NCBI GenBank assembly: GCA_021443235.1
Contig: JABUUJ010000002.1
Location: 1 to 23,939 of the forward strand
Length of the DNA: 23,939 nucleotides
Reading direction: 5' to 3'
Source: Muribaculaceae bacterium
Lineage (GTDB): Bacteria > Bacteroidota > Bacteroidia > Bacteroidales > Muribaculaceae
Shown here: positions 7,839-15,199 of the stretch, piece after piece
How positions within the stretch are numbered: position 1 is the stretch's first letter
Layout of the letters: each line of letters begins with the position of its first letter
Notes under the pieces: generated by a model
Told to the model about the DNA's origin: nothing
Seen by the model: only the letters and a program-made list of their open reading frames with translations
Database searches by the model: none
Program-made: the position numbers and the translations under genes

Positions 7839-8381
7839 TTATTGTAGTTTTTTCATCTCATATCCCATGCGGTGCAGCTGAATGCACATTCCCATGAGGT
7901 AGAGCTGGTGCAGCGAGCCTATGTAGGCCTGCACAGCCTGTGCGGTGCCCGGCTCAAGGCCTTGGCGCATCATGTAGTTGTAGGTGCGAGCGGCGAGATT
8001 TCCCACGAGAGTGCTTAGCTCGTCGGCCTTAGCGTCGTCGAGTGCGAGGATGTCGTGAGCGATGTGCTCGTCGAGCAGGTCATATCCCCGTGCGTCGCGC
8101 AACATGGCGTAGATATCGTCGATGTGCGAATATTTCTCCCAGTCGGCATCCCAGAAGTGAGCCATCGCCATACCCACATAGGCCATCCATCCCAGCGACG
8201 AGAGCGGGTAGTCTTGGAACTCGCGCACGCCATCGGGCAAGTAGGCGTTGCACACGTGGGTCCACTGTTGCTCCACATCGGGGCAGTCGGGCATCATGTT
8301 GGCGACCTCCCCGTGCAGTTTCAGATAGGAATACAGCTGGCTGAGCAGGTTCTGCTCAAAGGTATTGTTGTTATCGTCCAT
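7839..8381 (-). CDS. Conserved Bacteroidales protein of unknown function, cotranscribed with ruvC
   Basis: I cannot assign a domain name. The 180-residue protein has no signal peptide and appears all-helical, rich in aromatic residues and methionine. A central conserved-looking block reads LGWMAYVGMAMAHFWDADW, followed by a charged segment YAMLRDARGYDLLDEHI. Similar sequences seem familiar from Bacteroidales genomes as uncharacterised proteins. It ends 2 bp before ruvC, which ties its expression to junction resolution, but a direct role in recombination is only a guess. The start at 8381 follows a TAATTTTG box by about 20 bp. Confidence 0.75.
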   Translation of the reverse strand: MDDNNNTFEQNLLSQLYSYLKLHGEVANMMPDCPDVEQQWTHVCNAYLPDGVREFQDYPLSSLGWMAYVGMAMAHFWDADWEKYSHIDDIYAMLRDARGYDLLDEHIAHDILALDDAKADELSTLVGNLAARTYNYMMRQGLEPGTAQAVQAYIGSLHQLYLMGMCIQLHRMGYEMKKLQ

Positions 8382-8401
8382 ATTGACATTTAATTACTGT
8401 G

Positions 8402-8409
8402 CAAAATTA
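8402..8409 (-). promoter_or_regulatory. Candidate -7 box for the 180-aa protein - ruvC operon
   Basis: On the minus strand this reads TAATTTTG followed by C, an exact consensus match 20 bp before the first start codon. The expected -33 TTTG is not present at the usual distance; only a T-rich TTTTTC is nearby. Confidence 0.5.
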
Positions 8410-8438
8410 CAAAGAAAATCGCGAAAAACGGTTGGAAA

Positions 8439-8483
8439 GCCCAAGTGTTAACATTTGGGCGGAAATTATGTTAACGGTGTTAA
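8439..8483. promoter_or_regulatory. Putative operator: 22-bp palindrome plus two further TGTTAA half-sites
   Basis: Bases 8439-8460 form a dyad centred on GTTAAC: the left half is GCCCAAGTGTT and the right half AACATTTGGGC. Every position pairs except one G/T wobble pair. The core TGTTAA (8446-8451) recurs at 8469-8474 and 8478-8483. It lies between two divergent genes, about 60 bp upstream of the transporter's -7 box and about 30 bp upstream of the ruvC-operon -7 box. No T-tract follows, so it is not a terminator. A regulator binding site is inferred. Confidence 0.55.
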
Positions 8484-8520
8484 AGCCTATATTTATTATA
8501 AGATATAATAAAATTTTGCT

Positions 8521-8528
8521 TACCTTTG
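8521..8528 (+). promoter_or_regulatory. Candidate -7 box for the TonB transporter operon
   Basis: TACCTTTG followed by CA is an exact TAnnTTTG match. The upstream 8460-8515 stretch is very AT-rich, but no TTG is found at the ideal -33 distance. If used, the transcript has an unusually long leader of about 330 nt before the ATG at 8867. Confidence 0.5.
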
Positions 8529-8616
8529 CATTAAATTTAGACATCTAACTAAGACTGAACCTGCTTAGAGGGCTCAATCACAGGTTGAAAAGGTTTATTA
8601 AGAAGTAACGACAGTA

Positions 8617-8721
8617 ATGCAGCCTATGCAAGCTAAAGAAATGGGTGTGAGACGAGTGCACATGGCGACGTGTGCGTGTCAATCGTCGGTTACAATGTCG
8701 AGTTACAACAATGCTACATGA
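8617..8721 (+). CDS. Possible 34-codon leader peptide with Cys-Ala-Cys motif
   Basis: A short open frame lies inside the long leader of the TonB transporter. It starts MQPMQAKEMGVRRVHM and continues ATCACQSSVTMSSYNNAT before a TGA. In-frame ATGs at 8641 and 8662 are alternative starts; the one at 8641 is preceded by the A-rich AGCTAAAGAA. The two Cys codons are both TGT and close together. The arrangement of a short frame followed by hairpins and then a transporter gene resembles attenuation leaders, including the Cys-containing leader peptides known upstream of sulfur genes in actinobacteria, but no homology is claimed. It could be a chance ORF. Confidence 0.3.
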   Translation: MQPMQAKEMGVRRVHMATCACQSSVTMSSYNNAT

Positions 8722-8732
8722 CATCCGCTACT

Positions 8733-8812
8733 ACCAGGATATAAACGAGGCCTGGTGAGTAGCGCTTATTGTTATTGCACCTACCCTTGCAGGGCTGGTG
8801 CGTTGGCAATAA
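8733..8812 (+). promoter_or_regulatory. Two hairpins in the leader of the TonB transporter
   Basis: The first hairpin pairs ACCAGG (8733-8738) with CCTGGT (8751-8756), 11 bp after the leader ORF stop. The second pairs TTATTG-CACC-CCC (8772-8786) with GGG-GGTG-CAATAA (8792-8812), with a TTGCA loop, a 2x2 internal loop and a six-base bulge on the 3' side. An earlier 6-bp stem, AACCTG with CAGGTT, lies at 8558-8586. A T-run (CAATTTTTT) is about 15 nt after the second hairpin. These could act as an attenuator or translation-control element; none matches a riboswitch class I can name. Confidence 0.45.
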
Positions 8813-8866
8813 GTAAAAATATATATATCAATTTTTTATTAACTACTTTATTTTATTTATCAATCT

Positions 8867-11800
8867 ATGGTAAACAAAATTACGTTTCTTTCTTTCATTG
8901 TGATGCTCGCCGCAGCATTCTCAATGAATGCTCAGGTGACGACCTCGGCGATGTCGGGTCTTGTTACCGACGAGAAAAACGAAGCCCTGATTGGCGCGAC
9001 GGTGCATGCCACCCACACGCCATCGGGAACAAAGTACAATGCCGTGTCGAACCTTGATGGTCGCTTCACCATTCAGGGTATGCGTACCGGTGGCCCGTAC
9101 ACAGTCGAGGTATCATACATCGGCTACAAGAACCGCGTGATCGAGGGCCTCGTCCTCGAGCTTGGTGAGACAACCAACGTGCCTGTGCAGATGACCAACG
9201 ACGCGACCGCCCTTGGCGAAATCGTGGTAACTGCCGTTGGCACAAAGTTCACTGCCGAGAAGACCGGCGCATCGACCAACATCAACAACTCGATGATTGC
9301 CAACCTGCCGACCGTGAGCCGCTCACTCACCGACCTCACCCGCCTGTCGCCCTATGGTGGCAACGGCATGAGCATTGCCGGTGGTGACGGTCGTATGACC
9401 AACTTCACCGTTGACGGTTCTAACTTCAACAACGACTTCGGTTTGAGCGACGCGCTTCCTGGCGGCGGCAATCCCATCTCGATCGACGCTATCGAGGAGA
9501 TGCAGATTGTGGTGTCGGACTTTGACGTGCGTCAGACCAACTTCATTGGCGGTGGAGTCAACGCCATCACCAAGAGTGGTACCAACACCTTCAAGGGAAG
9601 TGTTTACTTCCATCACCGCAACGAGAACATGCGCGGCGACGCTATCGACCGCGTGCAGCTGCTTAACGTGCGCGACAAGGACCAGAACACCGTGTGGGGT
9701 GCTACACTGGGCGGTCCCATCATCAAGGACAAGCTGTTCTTCTTTGTAAACGCTGAGCTCACCAAGATTCCGACCGTCGTTAACCGCTGGCGTGCCTCGG
9801 AAGACGGTGTGGGCGACGAGTCGCGTTACATCTCGCGCACCCTTGCCAGCGACATGCAGCGCGTGAGCGACCATGTAGCTTGGAAATATGGCTATGACAC
9901 TGGTTCGTGGACCGATTTCCCCGCCAATGAGAGCAACAAGAAACTGCTTGCCAAGATTGACTGGAACATCACCGACGCTCACCACCTGACCCTGCGTTAC
10001 AACTTCACCGACAACATGTACTGGCAGAACCCCAACGCCTCGTCGATGGACGGTGGCACACGCTCAAACTACAGCCGCGTGTCGATGTACTCGATGTCGT
10101 TTGCCAACTCGCTTTACTCTATGAACAACCGCGTTCACTCGCTGGCACTTGAGCTCAACAGCCGCATTAACGACAACCTGAGCAACAACTTCCGCCTCAC
10201 CTTCGACAAGAAGGACGACGTGCGTGGCAGCAACTCGGAGGAGTTCCCCTTCATCGACATTCTCGATGGCAGTGGCGACATCAACAACTACATGGCCCTT
10301 GGCTATGAGCTGTTTACATGGAACAATGCCGTTCACAACACCGTATGGCAGGCACAGGACAACGTGACCTACTACCTGGGCAAGCACAAGATTCTTGCCG
10401 GTTTGAGCTATGAGCACCAGATGGCCGACAACCAGTATATGCGTAACGGTACTGGTTACTACCGCTATAACAGCGTTGACGACTTTATCAACGGCGCAAC
10501 TCCCGAGGTTGTGTGCCTCACCTATGGCTACAATGGCGAGAAGAACCCTGCCGCGCGCGTACGTTTTAATAAGTTGGGTCTCTACGTTCAGGACGAGTTC
10601 AACCCCACCGAGCGTTTCAAGCTCAACCTTGGCATCCGCTTCGACGGTCTGTTCTTCAACAACTCTGACCTGATGACCAACAACGCCATCCTTGAGCAGA
10701 CCTACTGGGACTCGAAGGGTAATGAGCGCCACATCGACACTGGCAAGTGGCCGTCGTCGAAGATCACTGTTTCTCCCCGTGTAGGTTTCACATGGGACAT
10801 CATGGGCGACAAGTCGCTGAGAATGCGTGGTGGCACAGGTATGTTCATGGGCCGCTCACCGCTGGTGTTCTTCACCAACATGCCTACCAACGGTGGCCTC
10901 GTGCAGTATCAGGCACAGCTCAGCTCCAAAAAAAATTATGACATGACCAAGTTTAACGGTGGCCTCGTGTGCGACGCCAATGGCAAGCCCACCATCGAGG
11001 CACTGCGTCAGTTCCTCGTAAACAACTTCGGTATGCCCACCGAGGTTAAGCCCGAGGACGGCACCCTGCCCGCAACCATCAGCGCCGTTAGTCCCAAGTT
11101 CAAGATGCCGCAGGTGTGGAAGACATCGGTAGCTCTTGACTACAACATCCCTGTTAAGTTCCCCTTCACCGTAACAGTTGAGGGCACATTTGAGAAGAAC
11201 ATCAATGCTGCTTGCATCAGCGACTGGAGCATTCCTTCGGTAGGTGGCTTCGCTCGTTTCAACGGCGTGGACAACCGTCCAGTATATCCTGCCGGTTTCC
11301 GCACCGGAACAGCCGCATTCGTGCTTGAGAACACCAGCAAGGGTTACTCGTGGATTGCCAACGTCAACCTGACCGCCAAGCCCGCCGACTGGGTAACGCT
11401 GACCGCGTCTTACACCCACACCGTTCGCAAGGAGATCACTGGTATGCCCGGCTCGGCAGCCGAGAGTGCATTCACCTATGTTCCCACCTATGAAGGTCCT
11501 AACAACATCAAGCTGCATAACTCGCAGTATGTCACTCCCGACCGTGTGTTTGCTACCGCCACACTGCACGACAAGTGGGCCAACCACTACTCGTTCATAT
11601 ACGAGGCATGGCGTGGTGGCTACTCTTACTCTTACATGACCGTTAACGACATGAACGGTGACGGCTACAACTATGACGCAATCTACATCCCCACCGATGC
11701 CGAGGTTGCCGATGGAAGTTTCCGCTTTGTAAGTCAGGACGATGCCGAGCGCTTCATGGCCTACGTTCACAACAACAGCTACCTGAAGAAGAACCAGGGC

Positions 11801-12151
11801 AAGTATGCCGAGGGCTACTCGCTCTACTCTCCTTGGGTACATCGTCTCGATTTCAAGTATGAGCACGACTTCAAGTTCAAGATTGGCTCAACCAAGCACA
11901 TGTTCAAGGTCAGCTTCGACATCAAGAACGTCCTCAACCTGTTCAACTCGAGCTGGGGTGTGTCGAAGGGTCTCAACAGCGAGATTGGCTCTGACGCTCG
12001 CATCCTGAAGTATGAAGGCGTTGACGCACAGGGATACGCTACATTCTCTACACCTGAAGCCATCAACGGCAACACCAAGACATTTGTGCCCATCCACGCG
12101 ATTGGCCAGTGCTGGAACGCTGCTATCGGCATTAAGTATATCTTTAACTAA
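8867..12151 (+). CDS. Oar-like TonB-dependent outer-membrane transporter
   Basis: This 1,094-residue protein is an outer-membrane receptor energised by TonB. A signal peptide (MVNKITFLSFIVMLAAAFSM, cut near NAQ) precedes a carboxypeptidase-regulatory-like domain (~29-110, GLVTDEKNEALIGATVHATH and DGRFTIQGMR), then a plug domain (~128-238, with FTVDGSNFNNDFG and GGGVNAITKSGTN) and a long beta-barrel to the C-terminus. The layout is that of Oar-type receptors rather than classic SusC: no SusD gene follows. Instead a BACON/OB-like lipoprotein begins 24 bp downstream. The substrate is not shown by the sequence. The ATG at 8867 gives a good signal peptide; a GTG frame starting at 8755 is out of frame. 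A palindrome and a long structured leader precede the gene. Confidence 0.9.
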   Translation: MVNKITFLSFIVMLAAAFSMNAQVTTSAMSGLVTDEKNEALIGATVHATHTPSGTKYNAVSNLDGRFTIQGMRTGGPYTVEVSYIGYKNRVIEGLVLELGETTNVPVQMTNDATALGEIVVTAVGTKFTAEKTGASTNINNSMIANLPTVSRSLTDLTRLSPYGGNGMSIAGGDGRMTNFTVDGSNFNNDFGLSDALPGGGNPISIDAIEEMQIVVSDFDVRQTNFIGGGVNAITKSGTNTFKGSVYFHHRNENMRGDAIDRVQLLNVRDKDQNTVWGATLGGPIIKDKLFFFVNAELTKIPTVVNRWRASEDGVGDESRYISRTLASDMQRVSDHVAWKYGYDTGSWTDFPANESNKKLLAKIDWNITDAHHLTLRYNFTDNMYWQNPNASSMDGGTRSNYSRVSMYSMSFANSLYSMNNRVHSLALELNSRINDNLSNNFRLTFDKKDDVRGSNSEEFPFIDILDGSGDINNYMALGYELFTWNNAVHNTVWQAQDNVTYYLGKHKILAGLSYEHQMADNQYMRNGTGYYRYNSVDDFINGATPEVVCLTYGYNGEKNPAARVRFNKLGLYVQDEFNPTERFKLNLGIRFDGLFFNNSDLMTNNAILEQTYWDSKGNERHIDTGKWPSSKITVSPRVGFTWDIMGDKSLRMRGGTGMFMGRSPLVFFTNMPTNGGLVQYQAQLSSKKNYDMTKFNGGLVCDANGKPTIEALRQFLVNNFGMPTEVKPEDGTLPATISAVSPKFKMPQVWKTSVALDYNIPVKFPFTVTVEGTFEKNINAACISDWSIPSVGGFARFNGVDNRPVYPAGFRTGTAAFVLENTSKGYSWIANVNLTAKPADWVTLTASYTHTVRKEITGMPGSAAESAFTYVPTYEGPNNIKLHNSQYVTPDRVFATATLHDKWANHYSFIYEAWRGGYSYSYMTVNDMNGDGYNYDAIYIPTDAEVADGSFRFVSQDDAERFMAYVHNNSYLKKNQGKYAEGYSLYSPWVHRLDFKYEHDFKFKIGSTKHMFKVSFDIKNVLNLFNSSWGVSKGLNSEIGSDARILKYEGVDAQGYATFSTPEAINGNTKTFVPIHAIGQCWNAAIGIKYIFN

Positions 12152-12175
12152 TTCAAACATTCAATAATAGAATCT

Positions 12176-13678
12176 ATGAAACTCAGATATTTTCTTCCCG
12201 CTTTATTAGCAGTTGTTGCCACAGTGCTGGTGGGCTGCAAGGACGATGAGGCTACTTATCTTGACGAGATTCGCGTCTCTTCATCTTATGTTGCTATCGA
12301 CGAGGCAGGTGGCGAGACCACTATCGAGATCACTGCTGCCGACGCATGGACTCTTGACAACACCGCTATCCCCAGCTGGCTCACAGTGAGTCCTACCAGC
12401 GGACCTGCCGGAACAAGCAAAATCTCCTTTAAGGCCGAGGCCTATGTGGGCGGCCGTGATGCTTCGTTCAAGATTGCTTGCGCAGGCAAGACTCAGATTA
12501 TCAACGTGATCCAAGGCCTCAAGGTTGCCAAGGACGCAACTTGTGCCGAGGTTATTGCCGGTCCCGATGCTGTAACCTACCGCGTTACTGGTACTTGCAC
12601 CGGTATCTACAACACCCAGTATGGTAACTGGTATCTGGCCGATGAGACCGGCGAGATTACTATCTATGGTACGCTTGACGCAAAGGGCCAGACCAAGAAC
12701 TTCCTTAGCCTTGGCATCGAGGTGGGCGACATCGTCACCGTTGAGGGTCCCAAGAAGACCTACGGCACTACTGTCGAGCTTGTTGACGTAACCGTTATCA
12801 AGATTGTGAAATCGCTCATCAAGGTTACCGAGATGAACCCCGCCGAGGCTATGCCCGTTGAGGGAGGCGAACTTGCGGCAACACTTGAGTGCAAGGGCAA
12901 TGGCGTGGGCGTGATTATCCCCGAAGAGGCTAAGAGCTGGCTGTCGATCTCATCGGTAGTCAACGGCATCACTCCAACTGTGTCACAGGTAATCTTCAAA
13001 GTTGCTCCCAACGAGGGCGGCGACCGCACAGCCGACGTGACATTCACCACCTATGACAGCGAGCTCAAGGAGTACACTGCTGTTGCCACTATCAACCAGA
13101 AGGGCGCGATTGTAAAGGCCACCGTTGCCGAGTTCCTCGCTGCTCCCGAAGGCAACACCATGTATCGCCTGCAGGGTGTAGTTAGCAACATTGCCGACGC
13201 TGTCAAGGGCAACATCTACATCCGCGACTTCAGCGGTGAGGTTTATGGCTACAAGGTGAGCGGCTTCACCGGCAAGGTGGGCGACATCATCACCGTAGTG
13301 GGCAAGCGTGCTTCTTACAGCGGCTCACCCCAGATTGGCTCAGGCTATCAGGAGGAGCTCATCTCGGTTGAGCAGATCTCGATCACCGATTTCCTTGCTA
13401 AGCCCAACGACAAGACCAAATACTACATGGTGACCGGTACTATCGACGAGATTGCCAACGCGACCTATGGCAACCTCTACATTAACGATGGCGCAGGCAA
13501 CCGTCTGTATGTCTATGGCTGCTATCCCGGCTGGGGTGCAACTGGCGACGCTCGCAAGAACTGGCTGACGACTGCCAACATTGAGCTGGGCGACGAGCTC
13601 ACCATGATTGGCTACAAGGACACCTACGGCGAAGTCATAGAGTTGTGTGGCGGCACCTATTTCAGCCACACCAAGTAA
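12176..13678 (+). CDS. Lipoprotein with two BACON-like and three OB-fold-like repeats
   Basis: The 500-residue protein starts MKLRYFLPALLAVVATVLVG then Cys, with KDDE after it: a lipobox and the acidic Bacteroidota surface-export signal. Domains in order: BACON-like (~33-112), with the marker WLTVSPTSGPAGTSKISFKA; OB-like unit 1 (~118-215); second BACON-like (~217-313, SWLSISSVV); OB-like unit 2 (~314-399); OB-like unit 3 (~401-500). The three OB-like units share YGNWYLAD / GNIYIRD / YGNLYINDG followed by a VGDIVTVEG / VGDIITVVG / LGDELTMIG strand. Units of this kind are often annotated as nucleic-acid-binding OB folds in secreted Bacteroidota proteins. It lies 24 bp after the TonB transporter and is probably its surface partner, in the place a SusD would hold. 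A strong terminator follows. Confidence 0.85.
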   Translation: MKLRYFLPALLAVVATVLVGCKDDEATYLDEIRVSSSYVAIDEAGGETTIEITAADAWTLDNTAIPSWLTVSPTSGPAGTSKISFKAEAYVGGRDASFKIACAGKTQIINVIQGLKVAKDATCAEVIAGPDAVTYRVTGTCTGIYNTQYGNWYLADETGEITIYGTLDAKGQTKNFLSLGIEVGDIVTVEGPKKTYGTTVELVDVTVIKIVKSLIKVTEMNPAEAMPVEGGELAATLECKGNGVGVIIPEEAKSWLSISSVVNGITPTVSQVIFKVAPNEGGDRTADVTFTTYDSELKEYTAVATINQKGAIVKATVAEFLAAPEGNTMYRLQGVVSNIADAVKGNIYIRDFSGEVYGYKVSGFTGKVGDIITVVGKRASYSGSPQIGSGYQEELISVEQISITDFLAKPNDKTKYYMVTGTIDEIANATYGNLYINDGAGNRLYVYGCYPGWGATGDARKNWLTTANIELGDELTMIGYKDTYGEVIELCGGTYFSHTK

Positions 13679-13716
13679 ATGGGTCACAGCACCCTGAGTG
13701 CTAAACAATAAAAAGT

Positions 13717-13757
13717 GGTCGTCGCTCGTTATATTAGAGAGCGACGACCTATTTTTT
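13717..13757 (+). terminator. Intrinsic terminator of the transporter - lipoprotein operon
   Basis: A perfect 11-bp stem pairs GGTCGTCGCTC (13717-13727) with GAGCGACGACC (13739-13749), with an 11-nt loop and a run of six T residues at 13752-13757. It ends the operon 38 bp after the lipoprotein stop and separates it from the phosphodiesterase gene. Confidence 0.92.
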
Positions 13758-13774
13758 GCTCGCAAAGCAAGCGT

Positions 13775-13804
13775 TTTGACTTGGTATAACATTGCTCAAC
13801 CTTG
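13775..13804 (+). repeat. Degenerate decamer repeat, 3 units, upstream of the phosphodiesterase gene
   Basis: Three 10-bp units TTTGACTTGG, TATAACATTG, CTCAACCTTG are degenerate relatives of the TTYAACYTKG units at 15046-15095 on the other side of the gene. The remaining 40 bp to the ATG contain TATATTTTG, which is close to but not an exact -7 box. Confidence 0.5.
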
Positions 13805-13844
13805 TTAAGGTCTATTTTATATTTTGAAATATTGAGTTGTTTTT

Positions 13845-15041
13845 ATGAAAAAAATTTTTACTCTTGTAATGCTTGTTGCTTGGGCGGCGGGCGCTTGGGC
13901 GGCGGGTCACGATAGCTACACGGTGCTGGTGTCGCTTGATGGTTTCAGGTGGGACTATGTCGAGGCCTACGATTGCCCGTTCCTGAGCAAGATGGGCCAG
14001 AAGGGTGTGAAGGCCGTGGTGACACCCTCGTTTCCCACTAAGACATTTCCCAATCACTACACGATGGCGACCGGGCTCGTTCCCGACCATCACGGCATCA
14101 TTGGCAACCAGTTCCGCGTAGTTGAGACTGGCAAATTGTATTCTGCAGGCAATGCCGTGGCTCGCGATGGCAAACTATATGGCGGCACTCCGTTGTGGCT
14201 CACCGCCAAGCAGCAGGGCGTGAAGAGCGCCACGGTGTATTGGGTGGGCAGCGACGTGGCGATCCAGGGCGACCATGCCAACTATTGGCTTGACTACGGA
14301 AAAAAGCCACTGCTCACGCCGCAGCAACGCATCGACATGGTGATAGACCTGCTTCAGAAGCCCGAAGACAAGCGTCCGCACCTGGTGATGGCCTACTTTG
14401 AGGAGCCAGATGCAAGTGGCCACAACTATGGTCCTATCTCGCGTCCCACACGCAAGGCGATGGAAGAGCTCGACTTGCTTATGAGTTCGCTTTATTTCAG
14501 GCTGATGTCATTGCCCTTTGGGAAGGATATCAACCTGATTATCACTGGCGACCACGGCATGGCAACGCTGAGTCCCGAGTGTGTGATTCCTATAAAGAAG
14601 CACATTAAGGAAGAGTGGGTCGAGACTATTGCCAACGACTACCCTACCCTTATCTATGCCAAAAAGCCTGAGTTTGTCGACTCAATCTACAACGCGCTGA
14701 AAGACCTGGACCACATGCGCACCTGGCGCAAGGGCGAGTGCCCCGAGTACACCGTCTATGGCAACAACAAGAACATGGGTGACGTGATTGCGATGCCCGA
14801 TCTGGGCTGGCGATTTACCGACGCACCTGTGCAGCGCAACACCGGCACGCACGGCTTTGACCACACCTACAGCGACTTGTGGGTGGCGTTCCGCGCCATC
14901 GGTCCTGATTTCAAGAGTGGCTATGAGCGTGAGTCGACCTTCAGCAATGTGTGTCTTTACCCGCTGGTGTGTCACTTGCTGGGTCTCACTCCCGCGCCAT
15001 GCGACGGTACACTGGAAGAGGTTAAGGACTTGCTGAAGTAA
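13845..15041 (+). CDS. Secreted nucleotide pyrophosphatase/phosphodiesterase (NPP, alkaline phosphatase superfamily)
   Basis: NPP enzymes hydrolyse phosphodiester or pyrophosphate bonds in nucleotides and oligonucleotides, releasing nucleoside 5'-monophosphates; some members act on other phosphodiesters. The 398-residue protein has a signal peptide (MKKIFTLVMLVAWAAGAWA). Two-zinc-site residues are all placed as in the family: D32 (LVSLDGFRWDYV), nucleophile T67 in PTKTFPNHYTMATG, D189 and H193 (EEPDASGHNYGP), D236-H237 (TGDHGM) and H336 (GTHGFDH). It is complete at about the normal length. It follows the transporter operon on the same strand but behind a strong terminator, so it may be expressed separately. 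A role in processing nucleotides for that system is inference. Confidence 0.92.
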   Translation: MKKIFTLVMLVAWAAGAWAAGHDSYTVLVSLDGFRWDYVEAYDCPFLSKMGQKGVKAVVTPSFPTKTFPNHYTMATGLVPDHHGIIGNQFRVVETGKLYSAGNAVARDGKLYGGTPLWLTAKQQGVKSATVYWVGSDVAIQGDHANYWLDYGKKPLLTPQQRIDMVIDLLQKPEDKRPHLVMAYFEEPDASGHNYGPISRPTRKAMEELDLLMSSLYFRLMSLPFGKDINLIITGDHGMATLSPECVIPIKKHIKEEWVETIANDYPTLIYAKKPEFVDSIYNALKDLDHMRTWRKGECPEYTVYGNNKNMGDVIAMPDLGWRFTDAPVQRNTGTHGFDHTYSDLWVAFRAIGPDFKSGYERESTFSNVCLYPLVCHLLGLTPAPCDGTLEEVKDLLK

Positions 15042-15045
15042 ATGG

Positions 15046-15095
15046 TTTAACTTTGTTCAACTTGGTTCAACCTTGTTTAACTTTGTTCAACTTGG
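15046..15095 (+). repeat. Decamer tandem repeat, 5 units (TTYAACYTKG)
   Basis: Five consecutive 10-bp units begin 4 bp after the phosphodiesterase stop: TTTAACTTTG, TTCAACTTGG, TTCAACCTTG, TTTAACTTTG, TTCAACTTGG. The first two-unit pattern reappears as the last two units. Degenerate related units lie upstream of the same gene. Confidence 0.9.
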
Positions 15096-15102
15096 TTTTT
15101 TC

Positions 15103-15196
15103 GAGGGTGACGAGGGTAACGATTATAACGAGGGTAACGATTATAACGAGGGTAACGAGAGTAACGATGGTAACGAACGGTCGAGGTCGAGGTCGA
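15103..15196 (+). repeat. Nonamer repeat, 8 units (GAGGGTAAC/GATTATAAC), then GGTCGA x3
   Basis: Eight 9-bp units run from 15103 to 15174. GAGGGTAAC alternates with GATTATAAC in the centre, and GAGGGTGAC, GAGAGTAAC and GATGGTAAC are edge variants. After GAAC, three perfect GGTCGA hexamers follow (15179-15196), abutting the terminator stem. Confidence 0.9.
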
Positions 15197-15199
15197 AAA

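Noticed and set aside
8551..8600. TGAACCTG in the transporter leader resembles part of the TPP riboswitch.
   Set aside because: The other required TPP parts (a CTGAGA box and the GGGGTGC-type start) are absent, and the segment pairs with CAGGTT instead. It was treated as coincidence.
8755..9057. 100-codon frame starting at a GTG and overlapping the start of the TonB transporter.
   Set aside because: It overlaps the clear signal peptide and regulatory domain of the transporter in another frame, and its product has no recognisable features.
10856..11866. 336-codon minus-strand frame inside the TonB transporter gene.
   Set aside because: The transporter reads through with continuous family features; the antisense frame has no domain, signal peptide or promoter.
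15046..15196. Repeat tract considered as a CRISPR array.
   Set aside because: The units are 6-10 bp with no spacers and no cas genes nearby, so these are simple tandem repeats.
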